From: Pseudomonas sp. Root562
GTDB taxonomy: Bacteria; Pseudomonadota; Gammaproteobacteria; Pseudomonadales; Pseudomonadaceae
Length of the DNA: 64,000 nucleotides
NCBI RefSeq assembly: GCF_001427125.1
Contig: NZ_LMGK01000012.1
Coordinates: 241,430-305,429 of the forward strand
Direction of reading: 5' to 3'
Shown: one piece after another, positions 6,936 to 16,433 of the stretch
How positions within the stretch are numbered: the first letter of the stretch is position 1
How the letters are laid out: each line of letters begins with the position of its first letter
Notes under the pieces: model-generated
The model's database searches: none
Told to the model about the DNA's origin: nothing
What the model saw: only the letters and a program-made list of their open reading frames with translations
Program-made: the position numbers and the translations under genes

Positions 6936-9809
6936 TCAGCGGTAATCATCCACCGGCACACACGCGCAAAACAGATTCCGGTCCCCGTAGACATTGTCCA
7001 CCCGGTTCACCACCGGCCAGTACTTGTGGGCCTTGGTATGCGCGTCCGGCGTAACTGCTTGCTCGATGCTGTAGGGCCGTTCCCAGATCCCGGTGACATC
7101 GGCCAGCGTATGCGGTGCGCGCTTCAAGGGATTATCTTCGGCCGGCCAGTTGCCATTCTGCACTTCGGTAATCTCTGCGCGAATACTCAGCATTGCCCCG
7201 ATGAAGCGGTCCAGCTCGGCTTTCGATTCGCTTTCCGTAGGCTCGACCATCAACGTCCCCGGCACCGGAAACGACATGGTGGGTGCGTGGAAGCCATAGT
7301 CCATGAGGCGCTTGGCAACATCTTCCTCACTGATGCCTGTCAGCGCCTTCAAAGGTCGCAGGTCGAGAATGCATTCGTGAGCCACCCGCTCGTTGCGCCC
7401 GGTGTAGAGCACCGGGAACGCGCCGGACAAATGCCGCGCCAGGTAATTCGCCGCCAGGATCGCCCCTTCGCTGGCGTCGGCCAGTTGCGGCCCCATCATG
7501 GCGATGTACATCCAGCTGATCGGCAGGATACTCGCGCTGCCCCACGGCGCTGCGCTGACCGCGCCGTTCTGTGCCAGCGGTCCGTCGATGGGCACCACCG
7601 GATGGTTGGCCACGAACGGTGCCAGATGCGCGCGCACGCCTATCGGCCCCATGCCCGGCCCGCCGCCGCCGTGGGGAATGCAGAAAGTTTTGTGCAGGTT
7701 CATGTGCGACACATCGGCGCCAATGTCTGCAGGCCGCGCCAGCCCGACCTGGGCATTGAGATTGGCGCCGTCCATGTACACCTGGCCGCCGTGCTGGTGA
7801 ATCACCGCGCAGATCTCGCTGATGCCTTCCTCGTAGACGCCATGGGTCGAAGGATACGTCGCCATCAGGCAAGAGAGTTTGTCTGCGGCGTCTGCCGCTT
7901 TTTCCTTCAAGTCCTCCAGATCGACGTTGCCGGCCTCATCGCATTCAACGATCACCACGCGCATCCCGGCCATCTGCGCCGACGCCGGGTTGGTGCCATG
8001 CGCCGATGATGGAATCAGGCAGATATCGCGTCCACCCTGCTGGCGGCTCTCGTGGTATTTGCGGATCGCCAGCAATCCCGCGTACTCGCCCTGGGCGCCC
8101 GAGTTGGGTTGCATGCAGATCGCATCGAAACCGGTGATCGCGCAGAGCCAGCGCTCCAGCTCCTCGATCATCAACGAATAACCGACGGCCTGCTCTTTAG
8201 GTGCGAACGGATGCAGATTGGCAAACTGCGGCCAGGTGATCGGGATCATCTCGCTGGTGGCGTTGAGCTTCATGGTGCACGAGCCCAGTGGAATCATCGA
8301 CTGATTGAGCGCCAGATCCTTGTTTTCCAGCTGCTTGAGGTAACGCAACATTTCGGTTTCGCTGTGATGGGCGCTAAACACCGGATGTTGCAGATAAGGC
8401 GTAGTGCGTAAAAGGCCGGCCGGTATGCCGCAAGCCAGCGTTTGTGTGTCCAGTTCGTCGACGTCGAGCCCATGATCGGCTCCCAGAAACACATCGAACA
8501 GTTTTGCCACCGTGGTTTCGTCACAACTTTCGTCGAGGCTCAAACCCAACCGCCCACGCCCCAGGATGCGCAGGTTGATCTGTGCGGCCACGGCGCTTTC
8601 GATAATTGCCGTTTGGGTGCCACCGACGTCCAGCGTCAGCGTGTCGAAGAACTGCTGGTTCAGGCGCTTGATGCCCTTGCGCTCAAGGCCCTCGGCGAGA
8701 ATACAGGTCAGTCGATGCACACGCCGGGCAATGCGCTTGAGCCCTTCCGGCCCGTGGTAGACCGCATAGAAACTGGCAATGTTGGCCAGCAACACCTGGG
8801 CCGTGCAAATGTTGGAGTTGGCTTTCTCGCGACGAATGTGTTGCTCGCGGGTTTGCAGGGCCATGCGCAGGGCGACGTTACCCCGGGCATCTTTCGACAC
8901 GCCGATGATCCGCCCAGGGATCGCTCGCTTGTATTCGTCGCGGCTGGCAAAGAACGCCGCATGCGGCCCACCGTAGCCCATGGGCACGCCGAAGCGCTGG
9001 GACGAACCGAACACTACGTCGGCACCCAATTCTCCCGGCGGGGTCAGCAACAGCAGGCTCAGCAGATCCGTGGCGACACAGGCCAGCGCCTGTTGGGCAT
9101 GCAGGTGATCGATCAAGGGACGCAGGTCGCGGATCTCGCCGTGGGTGTCGGGATATTGCAGCAGCGCGCCGAACACCTGGTGCTGCTTCAAGTTATCCAC
9201 AGCATCGATGATCAGATCGAAACCGAAGCCTTCGGCGCGGGTCTGCACCACGGAAATAGTCTGCGGATGGCAGTTTTCATCGACGAAGAACAGATTGCTT
9301 TTCGATTTGGCAACGCGTTTGGCCAGGGCCATGGCTTCCGCCGCGGCGGTCGCTTCGTCCAGCAGAGAGGCGTTGGCCAATTCCAGCCCCGTGAGATCGA
9401 TGGTCAGTTGCTGGAAGTTCAACAGCGCTTCGAGCCGGCCCTGAGCGATCTCCGGTTGATAAGGCGTGTAAGCGGTGTACCAGCCGGGATTTTCCAGCAC
9501 GTTGCGCAAGATGACCGTCGGCGTGAGCGTGCCGTGATAGCCCATGCCGATCAGGCTGGTCCAGACCTGATTCTGCTCGGCATATCCCCGCAGCTTCGCC
9601 AGCGCCGCTTCTTCGTCCAGTGCCGGTGGCAGATCAAGCGCCCGATTCAGGCGAATTCCCGGCGGCACAGTCTGTTCGATCAGCTCGACCCGGCTGCCAA
9701 GACCGAGGCTGTCGAGCATCGCCTGCTGCTCGGCGGCATCCGGCCCGAGGTGGCGGCGAAGAAAGGCATTGGGGTCGCGTAACTGGCTCAGGGACGGCAA
9801 CTGGGACAT
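6936..9809 (-). CDS. gcvP: Glycine dehydrogenase (decarboxylating), P protein
   Basis: The PLP-dependent P protein of the glycine cleavage system: it decarboxylates glycine and passes the aminomethyl group to the lipoyl arm of GcvH. 957 residues, the full length of the fused (alpha plus beta) form. The PLP lysine lies in [16 protein letters not shown], and glycine-rich loops such as [15 protein letters not shown] are present. The ATG at 9809 matches family starts. It follows gcvH on the same strand, but a terminator and a REPIN lie between them, so it is probably transcribed at least partly from its own promoter within 9810-9900. Confidence 0.97.
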   Translation of the reverse strand: MSQLPSLSQLRDPNAFLRRHLGPDAAEQQAMLDSLGLGSRVELIEQTVPPGIRLNRALDLPPALDEEAALAKLRGYAEQNQVWTSLIGMGYHGTLTPTVILRNVLENPGWYTAYTPYQPEIAQGRLEALLNFQQLTIDLTGLELANASLLDEATAAAEAMALAKRVAKSKSNLFFVDENCHPQTISVVQTRAEGFGFDLIIDAVDNLKQHQVFGALLQYPDTHGEIRDLRPLIDHLHAQQALACVATDLLSLLLLTPPGELGADVVFGSSQRFGVPMGYGGPHAAFFASRDEYKRAIPGRIIGVSKDARGNVALRMALQTREQHIRREKANSNICTAQVLLANIASFYAVYHGPEGLKRIARRVHRLTCILAEGLERKGIKRLNQQFFDTLTLDVGGTQTAIIESAVAAQINLRILGRGRLGLSLDESCDETTVAKLFDVFLGADHGLDVDELDTQTLACGIPAGLLRTTPYLQHPVFSAHHSETEMLRYLKQLENKDLALNQSMIPLGSCTMKLNATSEMIPITWPQFANLHPFAPKEQAVGYSLMIEELERWLCAITGFDAICMQPNSGAQGEYAGLLAIRKYHESRQQGGRDICLIPSSAHGTNPASAQMAGMRVVIVECDEAGNVDLEDLKEKAADAADKLSCLMATYPSTHGVYEEGISEICAVIHQHGGQVYMDGANLNAQVGLARPADIGADVSHMNLHKTFCIPHGGGGPGMGPIGVRAHLAPFVANHPVVPIDGPLAQNGAVSAAPWGSASILPISWMYIAMMGPQLADASEGAILAANYLARHLSGAFPVLYTGRNERVAHECILDLRPLKALTGISEEDVAKRLMDYGFHAPTMSFPVPGTLMVEPTESESKAELDRFIGAMLSIRAEITEVQNGNWPAEDNPLKRAPHTLADVTGIWERPYSIEQAVTPDAHTKAHKYWPVVNRVDNVYGDRNLFCACVPVDDYR

Positions 9810-9901
9810 GACGGGCTCTCTCTTGGCTGGCGCTCAGCGTCGATGCAACACGGTCAAACCAGCATAGCAGCCGATGTCGGACACGATTCTTTGGAAAACC
9901 C

Positions 9902-9992
9902 TGTGGAAGCAAAGCTTGCTCGCGATAGCGGTAGATCAACCAATATAAATGTTGAATGTGAGGCCCTCATCGCGAGCAAGCTCGCTCCCACA
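9902..9992. repeat. REPIN between gcvH and gcvP
   Basis: Arms at 9902-9926 and 9969-9992 share GCTTGCTCGCGAT and its complement ATCGCGAGCAAGC; the loop is AT-rich. The outer bases are slightly diverged (TGTGGAAGC against TGGGAGCGAGC complement). Confidence 0.85.
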
Positions 9993-10025
9993 AAAAAGCA
10001 GGTATCGCGAAAGTTGTCAGGCATG

Positions 10026-10054
10026 AAAAAGCCCCGACAGGTCGGGGCTTTGGG
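10026..10054 (-). terminator. Terminator downstream of gcvH
   Basis: Stem AGCCCCGAC/GTCGGGGCT with a short loop. On the minus strand the stem is followed by TTTTT, so it terminates transcription coming from gcvT-gcvH before gcvP. Confidence 0.85.
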
Positions 10055-10069
10055 GTGACGCTTGAAGGC

Positions 10070-10453
10070 TTACTCGCCGATGGCAGCCTTGTAACCGGCG
10101 GCATCGAGCAGGTTGTCCAGGTCAGCGCTGTTGCCTGGCTTGAGCTTGAAGATCCAGGCGCCGTACGGATCGGAGTTGAGCAGTTCCGGGTTGGCGCTCA
10201 GCTCTTCGTTCACGGCAATCACTTCACCGGCAATCGGCGAATAGATGTCGGAAGCGGCTTTCACCGATTCAACGACACCGGCCTGATCTTGCGCGGCAAA
10301 CACGTTGCCGACTTCGGTCAATTCGACAAACACCACATCACCCAGCGCTTCCTGCGCGTGATCGCTGATGCCCACGGTGACGGTGCCATCGGCTTCCAGA
10401 CGTGCCCATTCGTGACTTTCGGCAAAACGCAGGTCGGCAGGAATATCGCTCAT
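10070..10453 (-). CDS. gcvH: Glycine cleavage system H protein
   Basis: Lipoyl carrier of the glycine cleavage complex, shuttling the aminomethyl group between P, T and L proteins. 127 residues, standard length. The lipoylated lysine is Lys65 in [15 protein letters not shown]. It lies 49 bases downstream of gcvT on the same strand and is followed by a terminator, so gcvT-gcvH is a likely two-gene unit. Confidence 0.97.
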   Translation of the reverse strand: MSDIPADLRFAESHEWARLEADGTVTVGISDHAQEALGDVVFVELTEVGNVFAAQDQAGVVESVKAASDIYSPIAGEVIAVNEELSANPELLNSDPYGAWIFKLKPGNSADLDNLLDAAGYKAAIGE

Positions 10454-10502
10454 GTTCAGTTCCTCAGGAAAATTGTCGGCGGTCCAAGCCCGCCGGAAAA
10501 GA

Positions 10503-11585
10503 TTAGATCAAGGTTTTGCCATGGCGTACGAAGGTCGGTTTGACCACTCGAACCGGGTACCACTTGCCACGGATTTCCACTTCTGCGCGGTCGGCAGTTG
10601 CCATCGGCACGCGCGCCAGTGCAATCGACTTGCTAAGCGTAGGAGAGAAACTACCACTGGTGATCTCCCCTTCGCCAACATCAGCGATGCGGACTACTTG
10701 ATGCGCGCGCAAAACGCCGCGTTCCTCAAGGACCAGCCCCACCAGTTTGTGCTGAATTCCTCCGGCCTGTTCCGCCTCCAGTGCCTTGCGGCCGACGAAC
10801 TGGCGCGAGGTCGGTTCCCAGGCAATGCTCCAGGCCATGTTGGAGGCCAGCGGTGAAACGTCTTGATTGATGTCCTGGCCGTAGAGGTTCATCCCGGCCT
10901 CGACCCGCAAGGTGTCACGTGCGCCCAGCCCGATCGGGGAAATACCCGCCCCGACCAGATCGTTGAAGAATCCCGGCGCCTGATCGGCCGGCAAGATAAT
11001 TTCCAGACCGTCTTCACCGGTGTAGCCGGTACGCGCAATGAACCAGTCACCGTCGGGCTGACCTTCAAAAGGCTTGAGCAGCTGAATCAGATTGCCGCGG
11101 GACTGGTTCACCAGTTCGGCAATCTTGTGCCGGGCATGCGGCCCCTGAATGGCCAGCATCGCCAGTTCGGCCCGTTCGTTGAGCTGTACATCGAAGCCGT
11201 CGAGATGCGCCTGCATCCACGCCATGTCCTGATCGCGCGTCGAGGCGTTGACCACCAGGCGATAACCCTCATCGAGGCGGTAGACGATCATGTCGTCAAC
11301 GATGCCGCCACGTTCATTGAGCATGGCGCTGTACAACGCACGGCCGGAGCTGTGCAGGCGTTCGACGTCGTTGGCCAGCAGGTGCTGCAGCCAGGCCTTG
11401 GCCTGGGGGCCGCTGACATCGATCACGGTCATGTGGGATACATCGAAGACACCGCAATCGCGGCGCACCTCATGGTGTTCCTCGACCTGCGATCCATAAT
11501 GCAGAGGCATATCCCAACCGCCAAAATCGACCATCTTCGCGCCAAGGGCGAGGTGAAGGTCATACAGAGGCGTACGCTGTCCCAT
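10503..11585 (-). CDS. gcvT: Glycine cleavage system aminomethyltransferase, T protein
   Basis: Transfers the methylene group from the H protein to tetrahydrofolate, releasing ammonia. 360 residues from the ATG at 11585 ([20 protein letters not shown]), which follows GAAGGAGAAACC; the longer frame to 11741 adds 52 unrelated residues and enters the promoter. Visible family motifs include [14 protein letters not shown] near the start, [11 protein letters not shown], and [13 protein letters not shown]. It heads the gcvT-gcvH unit; a 150-base leader with inverted repeats precedes it, but I do not see the conserved core of a glycine riboswitch. Confidence 0.96.
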   Translation of the reverse strand: MGQRTPLYDLHLALGAKMVDFGGWDMPLHYGSQVEEHHEVRRDCGVFDVSHMTVIDVSGPQAKAWLQHLLANDVERLHSSGRALYSAMLNERGGIVDDMIVYRLDEGYRLVVNASTRDQDMAWMQAHLDGFDVQLNERAELAMLAIQGPHARHKIAELVNQSRGNLIQLLKPFEGQPDGDWFIARTGYTGEDGLEIILPADQAPGFFNDLVGAGISPIGLGARDTLRVEAGMNLYGQDINQDVSPLASNMAWSIAWEPTSRQFVGRKALEAEQAGGIQHKLVGLVLEERGVLRAHQVVRIADVGEGEITSGSFSPTLSKSIALARVPMATADRAEVEIRGKWYPVRVVKPTFVRHGKTLI

Positions 11586-11712
11586 GGGTTTCTCCTTCCG
11601 GGCGTGGCGAAGGTGCGGGCGAGTGATAAACCGTCTGAAAACCTTGAAATCAAAGGCTTCCAGCCGATTTTTACTACCTTGTCTGTCAGACGGACCGCAC
11701 CGAATGCCGCGC

Positions 11713-11741
11713 ATTGTAGCCGCAAGGTGTAGGACTGGCAC
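11713..11741 (-). promoter_or_regulatory. Candidate sigma-70 promoter for gcvT
   Basis: On the minus strand GTGCCA (11736-11741) is separated by 17 bases from TACAAT (11713-11718), a four-of-six -35 and a five-of-six -10. The -35 abuts the stop codon of the upstream iron permease gene. This would give a leader of roughly 120 bases before gcvT. Confidence 0.4.
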
Positions 11742-13358
11742 CTAGCTGTTTCGATGCGCCGAACGTCGTATCAATCCGATAACCGGTAGCAGCCCGACCA
11801 AAACCAGGGTCAAGGCCGGTAACGACGCCCTCGCCCACTCACCCTCACTGGTCATTTCGAAGATTCGCACTGCCAGCGTATCCCAGCCAAACGGGCGCAT
11901 CAGGAGGGTCGCGGGCATTTCCTTGAGCACGTCGACAAACACCAGCAGCGCCGCACTCAACGAACCGGGCAGCAACAACGGCAGATACACTTTGAAAAAC
12001 AGTCGCGGACCGCTGACACCCAGGCTACGTGCCGCTTCGGGCAAAGATGGCCGTATACGCGCCAGACTGCTTTCCAGCGGCCCATAAGCCACGGCAATGA
12101 AACGCACCAGATAGGCCAGCAACAGCGCTGCCAGACTGCCCAGCAGCAGTGGCTTGCCGGCTCCGCCGAACCAGCCGGAGAGTGGAATCACCAGCTCACG
12201 GTCCAGATAACTGAACGCCAGCATGATCGACACCGCCAGCACCGAACCGGGCAATGCATAACCCAGATTGGCCAGACTGACACCTGCGCGGATGCCCTGC
12301 GTCGGCGCCAAGCGTCGGGCAAACGCCAGGACCAACGCGACACTGACAGTGACCAACGCCGCCATCGCGCCCAGGTACAGCGTGTGGACGATCAGACCGG
12401 TATAACGCTCATCGAGATCGAAGCGCCCGCGCTGCCAGAACCACACCAACAGTTGCAGCACAGGGATGACGAAGGCGCAGGCGAATACCAGACCGCACCA
12501 GCCGGTGGCCAGCAGCGCTTTGATTCCATGCAGGTGATACAGCGCCTTGACCCGTGGCCGTTCATTGCTCGCCCGATTGGCACCACGGGCACGCCGCTCG
12601 CCGTACAGCACCACCATCACCACCAGCAGGAGCAGGCTGGCCAGTTGCGCGGCGCTGGACAGGCTGAAAAAGCCATACCAGGTCTTGTAGATGGCGGTGG
12701 TGAAGGTGTCGAAGTTGAACACCGACACGGCACCGAAATCCGCCAGGGTTTCCATCAGCGCCAATGCCACACCCGCGCCAATGGCAGGACGCGCCATGGG
12801 CATGGCCACCCGCCAGAACGCCTGCCAGGGCGATTGCCCCAGCACCCGAGCAGCCTCCATCAAGCCTTTGCCCTGAGCCAGGAATGCCGTGCGCGCCAAC
12901 AGGTAAACATAGGGGTAGAACACCAACACCAAAACCACAATCACCCCACCCGTGGAACGCACGCGCGGCAGGCGCAGCCCGGTGCCGAACCACTCACGCA
13001 ACAGGGTTTGCACCGGGCCGGCGAAATCCAGCAGGCCGACAAAGACGAACGCCAGCACGTAGGCGGGAATCGCAAAGGGCAGCATCAAGGCCCAGTCCAG
13101 CCAGCGCCTGCCGGGGAACTCGCAAAGGCTGGTGAGCCAGGCCAGGCTCACACCGAGCACCGTCACGCCGACACCAACGCCAAGCACCAGGGTCAGGGTG
13201 TTGCCCAACAACCGCGGCATCTGGGTTTTCCAGAGATGGGACCAGATCTGCTGATCGATGGTTTGCCAGGACAACAGCAACACGCTCAAGGGCAACAGGA
13301 CCAGCGCAGCGATGGCGAAGACCAGGGGATACCAGCGGCGTTGGGCGGGGTGGGCCAA
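11742..13358 (-). CDS. Ferric iron ABC transporter, fused permease (FbpB/SfuB type)
   Basis: Inner-membrane channel of a Fe(III) importer. About 538 residues with two homologous halves of about six membrane helices each. Each half has the permease loop: EAARVLGQSPWQAFWRVAMP near the middle and EAARSLGVSGPRLFFKVYLP near the end. I place the start at a TTG (13358, giving MAHPAQRRWYPLVF) since family members begin there; the ATG at 13406 lies inside a repeat element and adds an unlikely hydrophilic tail. It follows the binding-protein gene on the same strand with a repeat cluster between. No ATPase gene is adjacent. Confidence 0.9.
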   Translation of the reverse strand: MAHPAQRRWYPLVFAIAALVLLPLSVLLLSWQTIDQQIWSHLWKTQMPRLLGNTLTLVLGVGVGVTVLGVSLAWLTSLCEFPGRRWLDWALMLPFAIPAYVLAFVFVGLLDFAGPVQTLLREWFGTGLRLPRVRSTGGVIVVLVLVFYPYVYLLARTAFLAQGKGLMEAARVLGQSPWQAFWRVAMPMARPAIGAGVALALMETLADFGAVSVFNFDTFTTAIYKTWYGFFSLSSAAQLASLLLLVVMVVLYGERRARGANRASNERPRVKALYHLHGIKALLATGWCGLVFACAFVIPVLQLLVWFWQRGRFDLDERYTGLIVHTLYLGAMAALVTVSVALVLAFARRLAPTQGIRAGVSLANLGYALPGSVLAVSIMLAFSYLDRELVIPLSGWFGGAGKPLLLGSLAALLLAYLVRFIAVAYGPLESSLARIRPSLPEAARSLGVSGPRLFFKVYLPLLLPGSLSAALLVFVDVLKEMPATLLMRPFGWDTLAVRIFEMTSEGEWARASLPALTLVLVGLLPVIGLIRRSAHRNS

Positions 13359-13380
13359 GGAAAACTCTCGTTTAAATGAT

Positions 13381-13476
13381 TGTGCCCACGCTTTGCGTGG
13401 GCACACATCTTGTGACGCTCTGCGTCACGCTTCGACGCGTCGGTGGATGCATTCCCACGCAGAGCGTGGGAACGAT
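13381..13476. repeat. Cluster of three hairpins (GTGGGCAC/GTGGGAACG repeat)
   Basis: Three adjacent hairpins: GTGCCCACGCTTTGCGTGGG at 13382-13401, TGTGACGCTCTGCGTCACGC at 13411-13430, and TTCCCACGCAGAGCGTGGGA at 13452-13471. This is an intergenic repeat family distinct from the REP units, lying between fbpA and the permease gene, where it may reduce expression of the permease relative to the binding protein. Confidence 0.85.
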
Positions 13477-13510
13477 CAGTGCCGTAAAGGCGCGCAGTAT
13501 AAAGGTAACG

Positions 13511-14515
13511 TCAATTCCAGCCAGCCCGATCCATCATCCGGATCGCCTCAGCCTGACGCTTGCCCGCGACTTCCACCGGCAAGGTATCGGCAATGAACTT
13601 GCCCCACGCCGCCACTTCTGCGGATGGCTGAACCGTCGGGTTGGCCGGGAACTCCTGGTTCACATCGGCAAAGATTTTCTGCGCTTCAGGCGTGGTCATC
13701 CACTCCACCAGGGCCTTGGCGGCTTCCGGGTGCGGCGCGTGTTTGGTCAGGCCGATACCCGACAGGTTGACGTGCACGCCACGATCCGCCTGGTTCGGCC
13801 AGAACAGCTTCACCGGCAGATCAGGTTTTTGCTTGTGCAGGCGACCGTAGTAGTAGGTGTTGACGATGCCCACATCGCATTGGCCGGCGTTGATGGCTTC
13901 GAGTACGGCGACGTCATCGGAGAATACGTCAGTGGACAGGTTGTTGACCCAGCCCTTGAGGATCTTCTCGGTTTTCTCGGCGCCGTGCACTTCGATCATG
14001 GTGGCAGTCAGGGACTGGTTATAGACCTTCTTTGCCGTGCGCAGGCACAGGCGACCTTCCCAGTTCTTGTCGGCCAGCGCTTCGTAGGTGGTCAACTCGC
14101 CCGGCTTCACCCGCTCGGTGGAGTAGGCGATGGTCCGCGCGCGCAAGCTCAGGCCGGTCCAGGCATGGGAAGCTGCGCGATATTGCAGCGGGATATTGGC
14201 GTCGATGGTTTTCGAGGTGAACGGCTGGAGAATGCCCATCTGCTCGGCCTGCCAGAGGTTGCCGGCATCAACGGTCAGCAGCAGGTCGGCTGTGGCGTTC
14301 TCGCCCTCGGCCTTGATCCGTTGCATCAGCGGCGCTTCCTTGTCGGTGATGAACTTCACCTTCACACCGGTTTTTGCAGTGTAGGCATCGAAGACTGGCT
14401 TGATGAGCTCGTCGATACGCGAGGAGTAGACAACCACCTCGTCGGCGGCCTGGGCGGCAGTGCTGCCAATCAGAGTCAGGGCCAGTGCGGTCAGTAGACG
14501 CTTCGGTGCCAACAT
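13511..14515 (-). CDS. fbpA: Ferric iron ABC transporter, periplasmic binding protein (FbpA type)
   Basis: Periplasmic Fe(III)-binding protein. 334 residues with a signal peptide of about 23 residues ([17 protein letters not shown] before ADEVVVYSS). The tyrosine cluster VNTYYYGRL is the iron-coordinating site of FbpA-type proteins, and [16 protein letters not shown] is the usual mature N-terminus. It is upstream of the permease gene on the same strand. A sequence resembling a Fur box lies just upstream (14551-14565), consistent with iron repression. Confidence 0.92.
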   Translation of the reverse strand: MLAPKRLLTALALTLIGSTAAQAADEVVVYSSRIDELIKPVFDAYTAKTGVKVKFITDKEAPLMQRIKAEGENATADLLLTVDAGNLWQAEQMGILQPFTSKTIDANIPLQYRAASHAWTGLSLRARTIAYSTERVKPGELTTYEALADKNWEGRLCLRTAKKVYNQSLTATMIEVHGAEKTEKILKGWVNNLSTDVFSDDVAVLEAINAGQCDVGIVNTYYYGRLHKQKPDLPVKLFWPNQADRGVHVNLSGIGLTKHAPHPEAAKALVEWMTTPEAQKIFADVNQEFPANPTVQPSAEVAAWGKFIADTLPVEVAGKRQAEAIRMMDRAGWN

Positions 14516-14550
14516 GGGAGCGGTCTCTCGATTGAAAAAGTGAGACCAAA

Positions 14551-14565
14551 TGATAAGGACTCACA
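14551..14565 (-). promoter_or_regulatory. Candidate Fur box upstream of fbpA
   Basis: TGATAAGGACTCACA matches ten of fourteen defined positions of the 7-1-7 Fur motif, with one strong half (TGATAAG) and one weak half. It is about 36 bases before the fbpA start, inside a larger imperfect hairpin (outer arms ATTGA at 14530 and TCAAT near 14575). Iron control of this importer is expected from family knowledge. Confidence 0.4.
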
Positions 14566-14647
14566 TTTAGCTTCTCAATCGAACAGTTCGCGGAGGCGTT
14601 ACCAGATGTTGCATAGGCGACATTGTTGGAAAATGTGCCGACGCCTT

Positions 14648-14697
14648 CGCGGGCAAGCCTCACTCCTACCAGTGCGTGTCGATTTGCTTGCCCGCGA
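14648..14697. repeat. Degenerate REP pair
   Basis: TCGCGGGCAAGCCTCACTCC at 14648-14667 and the shorter inverted TTGCTTGCCCGCGA at 14684-14697. The second arm has lost the GTAGGAG end. It lies between ubiI and fbpA. Confidence 0.7.
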
Positions 14698-14720
14698 ACT
14701 GGCCACAGGCCATCAATATC

Positions 14721-15944
14721 TCAGGCCTTGGCCAGCGCCGGCAGATCCCCGATCAAACCCAGCGCTTCGCGCACAAACAGCGCCTTGGCCTCCGGCATCT
14801 GGTCAACCAGCTTCAGCCCGGTATTACGCAACCAGCGCACCGGCAACGGATCGGCCTGGAACAGTCGCTCGAAGCCTTCCATCGCCGCCATCAGCGCCAG
14901 GTTATGCGGCATGCGGCGACGTTCGTAGCGGCTGAGTACCTTCACATCCGCCAGACGTTCACCACGGCCGGCCGCTTGCAACAACACTTCGGCCAGTACG
15001 GCGGCGTCGAGGAAGCCAAGATTCACGCCCTGCCCGGCCAATGGGTGAATGGTGTGGGCCGCATCGCCGATCAGCGCCAGGCCTTCAGCTACATAACGCT
15101 TGGCATGCCGCTGACGCAGTGGCACGCACAGACGCGGGTCGGCATTGAGCACGGTACCTAGCCGACCTTCGAAGGCTCGCTCCAGCTCGCGGCCGAACAC
15201 CTCGTCATCCAGCGCCATCAGGCGTTCGGCTTCACTCGGCGTAGTCGACCAGACGATCGAACACCAGTCGTGCTGACCATCACGCTCCAACGGCAAAAAC
15301 GCCAACGGGCCGTTGTCGGTAAAGCGCTGCCAGGCTGTCGATTGATGGTTTTTCGAACTGCGCACGCTGGTGACGATGGCGTGATGCAAATAATCCCACT
15401 CCCGCGTCGCCACGCCCGTCAGGCGCCGCACTGCCGAATTGGCGCCATCCGCCGCGATCACCAGAGGCGCACGCAACGTGCGGCCGTCGGCCAGGGTCAG
15501 CAGCCAATCGTCGCCGGAGCGACGCATTTGTTCGAGACGCGCGTTGGCCAGCATGCCTAAATCACAATCGTGCAAGCGGTCGAGCAAGGCGTCCTGCACC
15601 ACGCGGTTCTCAACGATGTGTCCCAGCACCTCGGCATGCACGCTGGCTGCCGAGAAGTGGATCTGCCCGGTACCGCTGCCATCCCAGACGTGCATGTCGC
15701 TATAGGGACTGCTGCGCCTGCTGACGATGCCGTCCCACACACCCAGGCGCTCGAGAATCCGCTGGCTGGCGATGGACAGCGCACTCACCCGTGGTTCGAA
15801 CGGGGCTTGGGCGTCAAACGGTTTGACGCTCATCGGACTGCCGTCGAGCAGCAGGACTTCCAGCCCGCTGTCCTGCAACGCCAGCGCCAGGGCACTGCCG
15901 ACCATTCCGGCTCCGACAATCAGCAGATCTGCGCGCATTTCCAT
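14721..15944 (-). CDS. ubiI: FAD-dependent ubiquinone-ring hydroxylase, UbiI type
   Basis: A 407-residue flavin monooxygenase of the UbiH/UbiI/Coq6 family, hydroxylating the ring during ubiquinone synthesis. Motifs: dinucleotide-binding IVGAGMVGSALA (9-20), the mid-protein DG motif AADGANSAVRR, and the C-terminal GDAAHTIHPLAGQGVNLG. E. coli has the same gene order (ygfB-pepP-ubiH-ubiI), which supports ubiI over ubiF. Here a thioesterase gene separates it from ubiH, with only 3 bases between that stop and this start, so it is the last gene of the operon. Confidence 0.88.
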   Translation of the reverse strand: MEMRADLLIVGAGMVGSALALALQDSGLEVLLLDGSPMSVKPFDAQAPFEPRVSALSIASQRILERLGVWDGIVSRRSSPYSDMHVWDGSGTGQIHFSAASVHAEVLGHIVENRVVQDALLDRLHDCDLGMLANARLEQMRRSGDDWLLTLADGRTLRAPLVIAADGANSAVRRLTGVATREWDYLHHAIVTSVRSSKNHQSTAWQRFTDNGPLAFLPLERDGQHDWCSIVWSTTPSEAERLMALDDEVFGRELERAFEGRLGTVLNADPRLCVPLRQRHAKRYVAEGLALIGDAAHTIHPLAGQGVNLGFLDAAVLAEVLLQAAGRGERLADVKVLSRYERRRMPHNLALMAAMEGFERLFQADPLPVRWLRNTGLKLVDQMPEAKALFVREALGLIGDLPALAKA

Positions 15945-15947
15945 GCT

Positions 15948-16433
15948 TTAAGCCTGTCTCGCTTGCGGCTTGAGCCGCACGTAAAGGGTTTTTCCGACAC
16001 GCGCCACCAGGTGGCCGGCGCCGTCATGAATATCGACCTGCAATTGCGGCAGGTATTTTTCGCCACCCGCCGTCTGTCGCCGGATCTCGTCGAGCAACGT
16101 GTCGTCGATGTTGAAACGGGCGAACACCGGGCCTTTGCCCGGCGCGATGAAATCGATGTCCGCCGCCTTGTCCCAGACGATGTAGTTGCGCCCAAGGTTC
16201 TCCATCAGCATCAGCATGAAGAACGGGTCGACCATCGAATACAGGCTGCCACCAAACTGGGTGCCGACATAATTGCGGTTGTACCAGCTCAAGCCCATGG
16301 AGACCTGGATGTCGCGAAAGTCATCGCTGATATGCCGCACGCGCACGCCGGCGCCGAGGTACGGCGGATAGAAGCTCATGAATCGGCGCATCAGTCGCGC
16401 CTTGCCGAACGTGCGAGTCAGCCACTTAAACAT
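15948..16433 (-). CDS. DUF4442 hotdog-fold thioesterase-like protein inside the ubi operon
   Basis: A 161-residue protein whose sequence (MFKWLTRTFGKARLMRRFMS at the start, then NRNYVGTQFGGSLYSMVDPF) fits the DUF4442 hotdog family related to acyl-CoA thioesterases. The start at 16433 overlaps the ubiH stop by 8 bases, showing translational coupling; the much longer frame upstream is a shadow of ubiH. It is absent from this position in the E. coli operon. Substrate is unknown; a role with acyl or isoprenoid thioesters near the membrane is a guess from context. Confidence 0.85.
   Translation of the reverse strand: MFKWLTRTFGKARLMRRFMSFYPPYLGAGVRVRHISDDFRDIQVSMGLSWYNRNYVGTQFGGSLYSMVDPFFMLMLMENLGRNYIVWDKAADIDFIAPGKGPVFARFNIDDTLLDEIRRQTAGGEKYLPQLQVDIHDGAGHLVARVGKTLYVRLKPQARQA

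Noticed and set aside
8442..9782. A 446-residue plus-strand frame
   Set aside because: Antisense to gcvP in a GC-rich codon pattern; no recognisable motifs, and gcvP is certain.
11586..11741. Glycine riboswitch before gcvT
   Set aside because: The conserved cores of tandem glycine aptamers are not visible; only inverted repeats are present.
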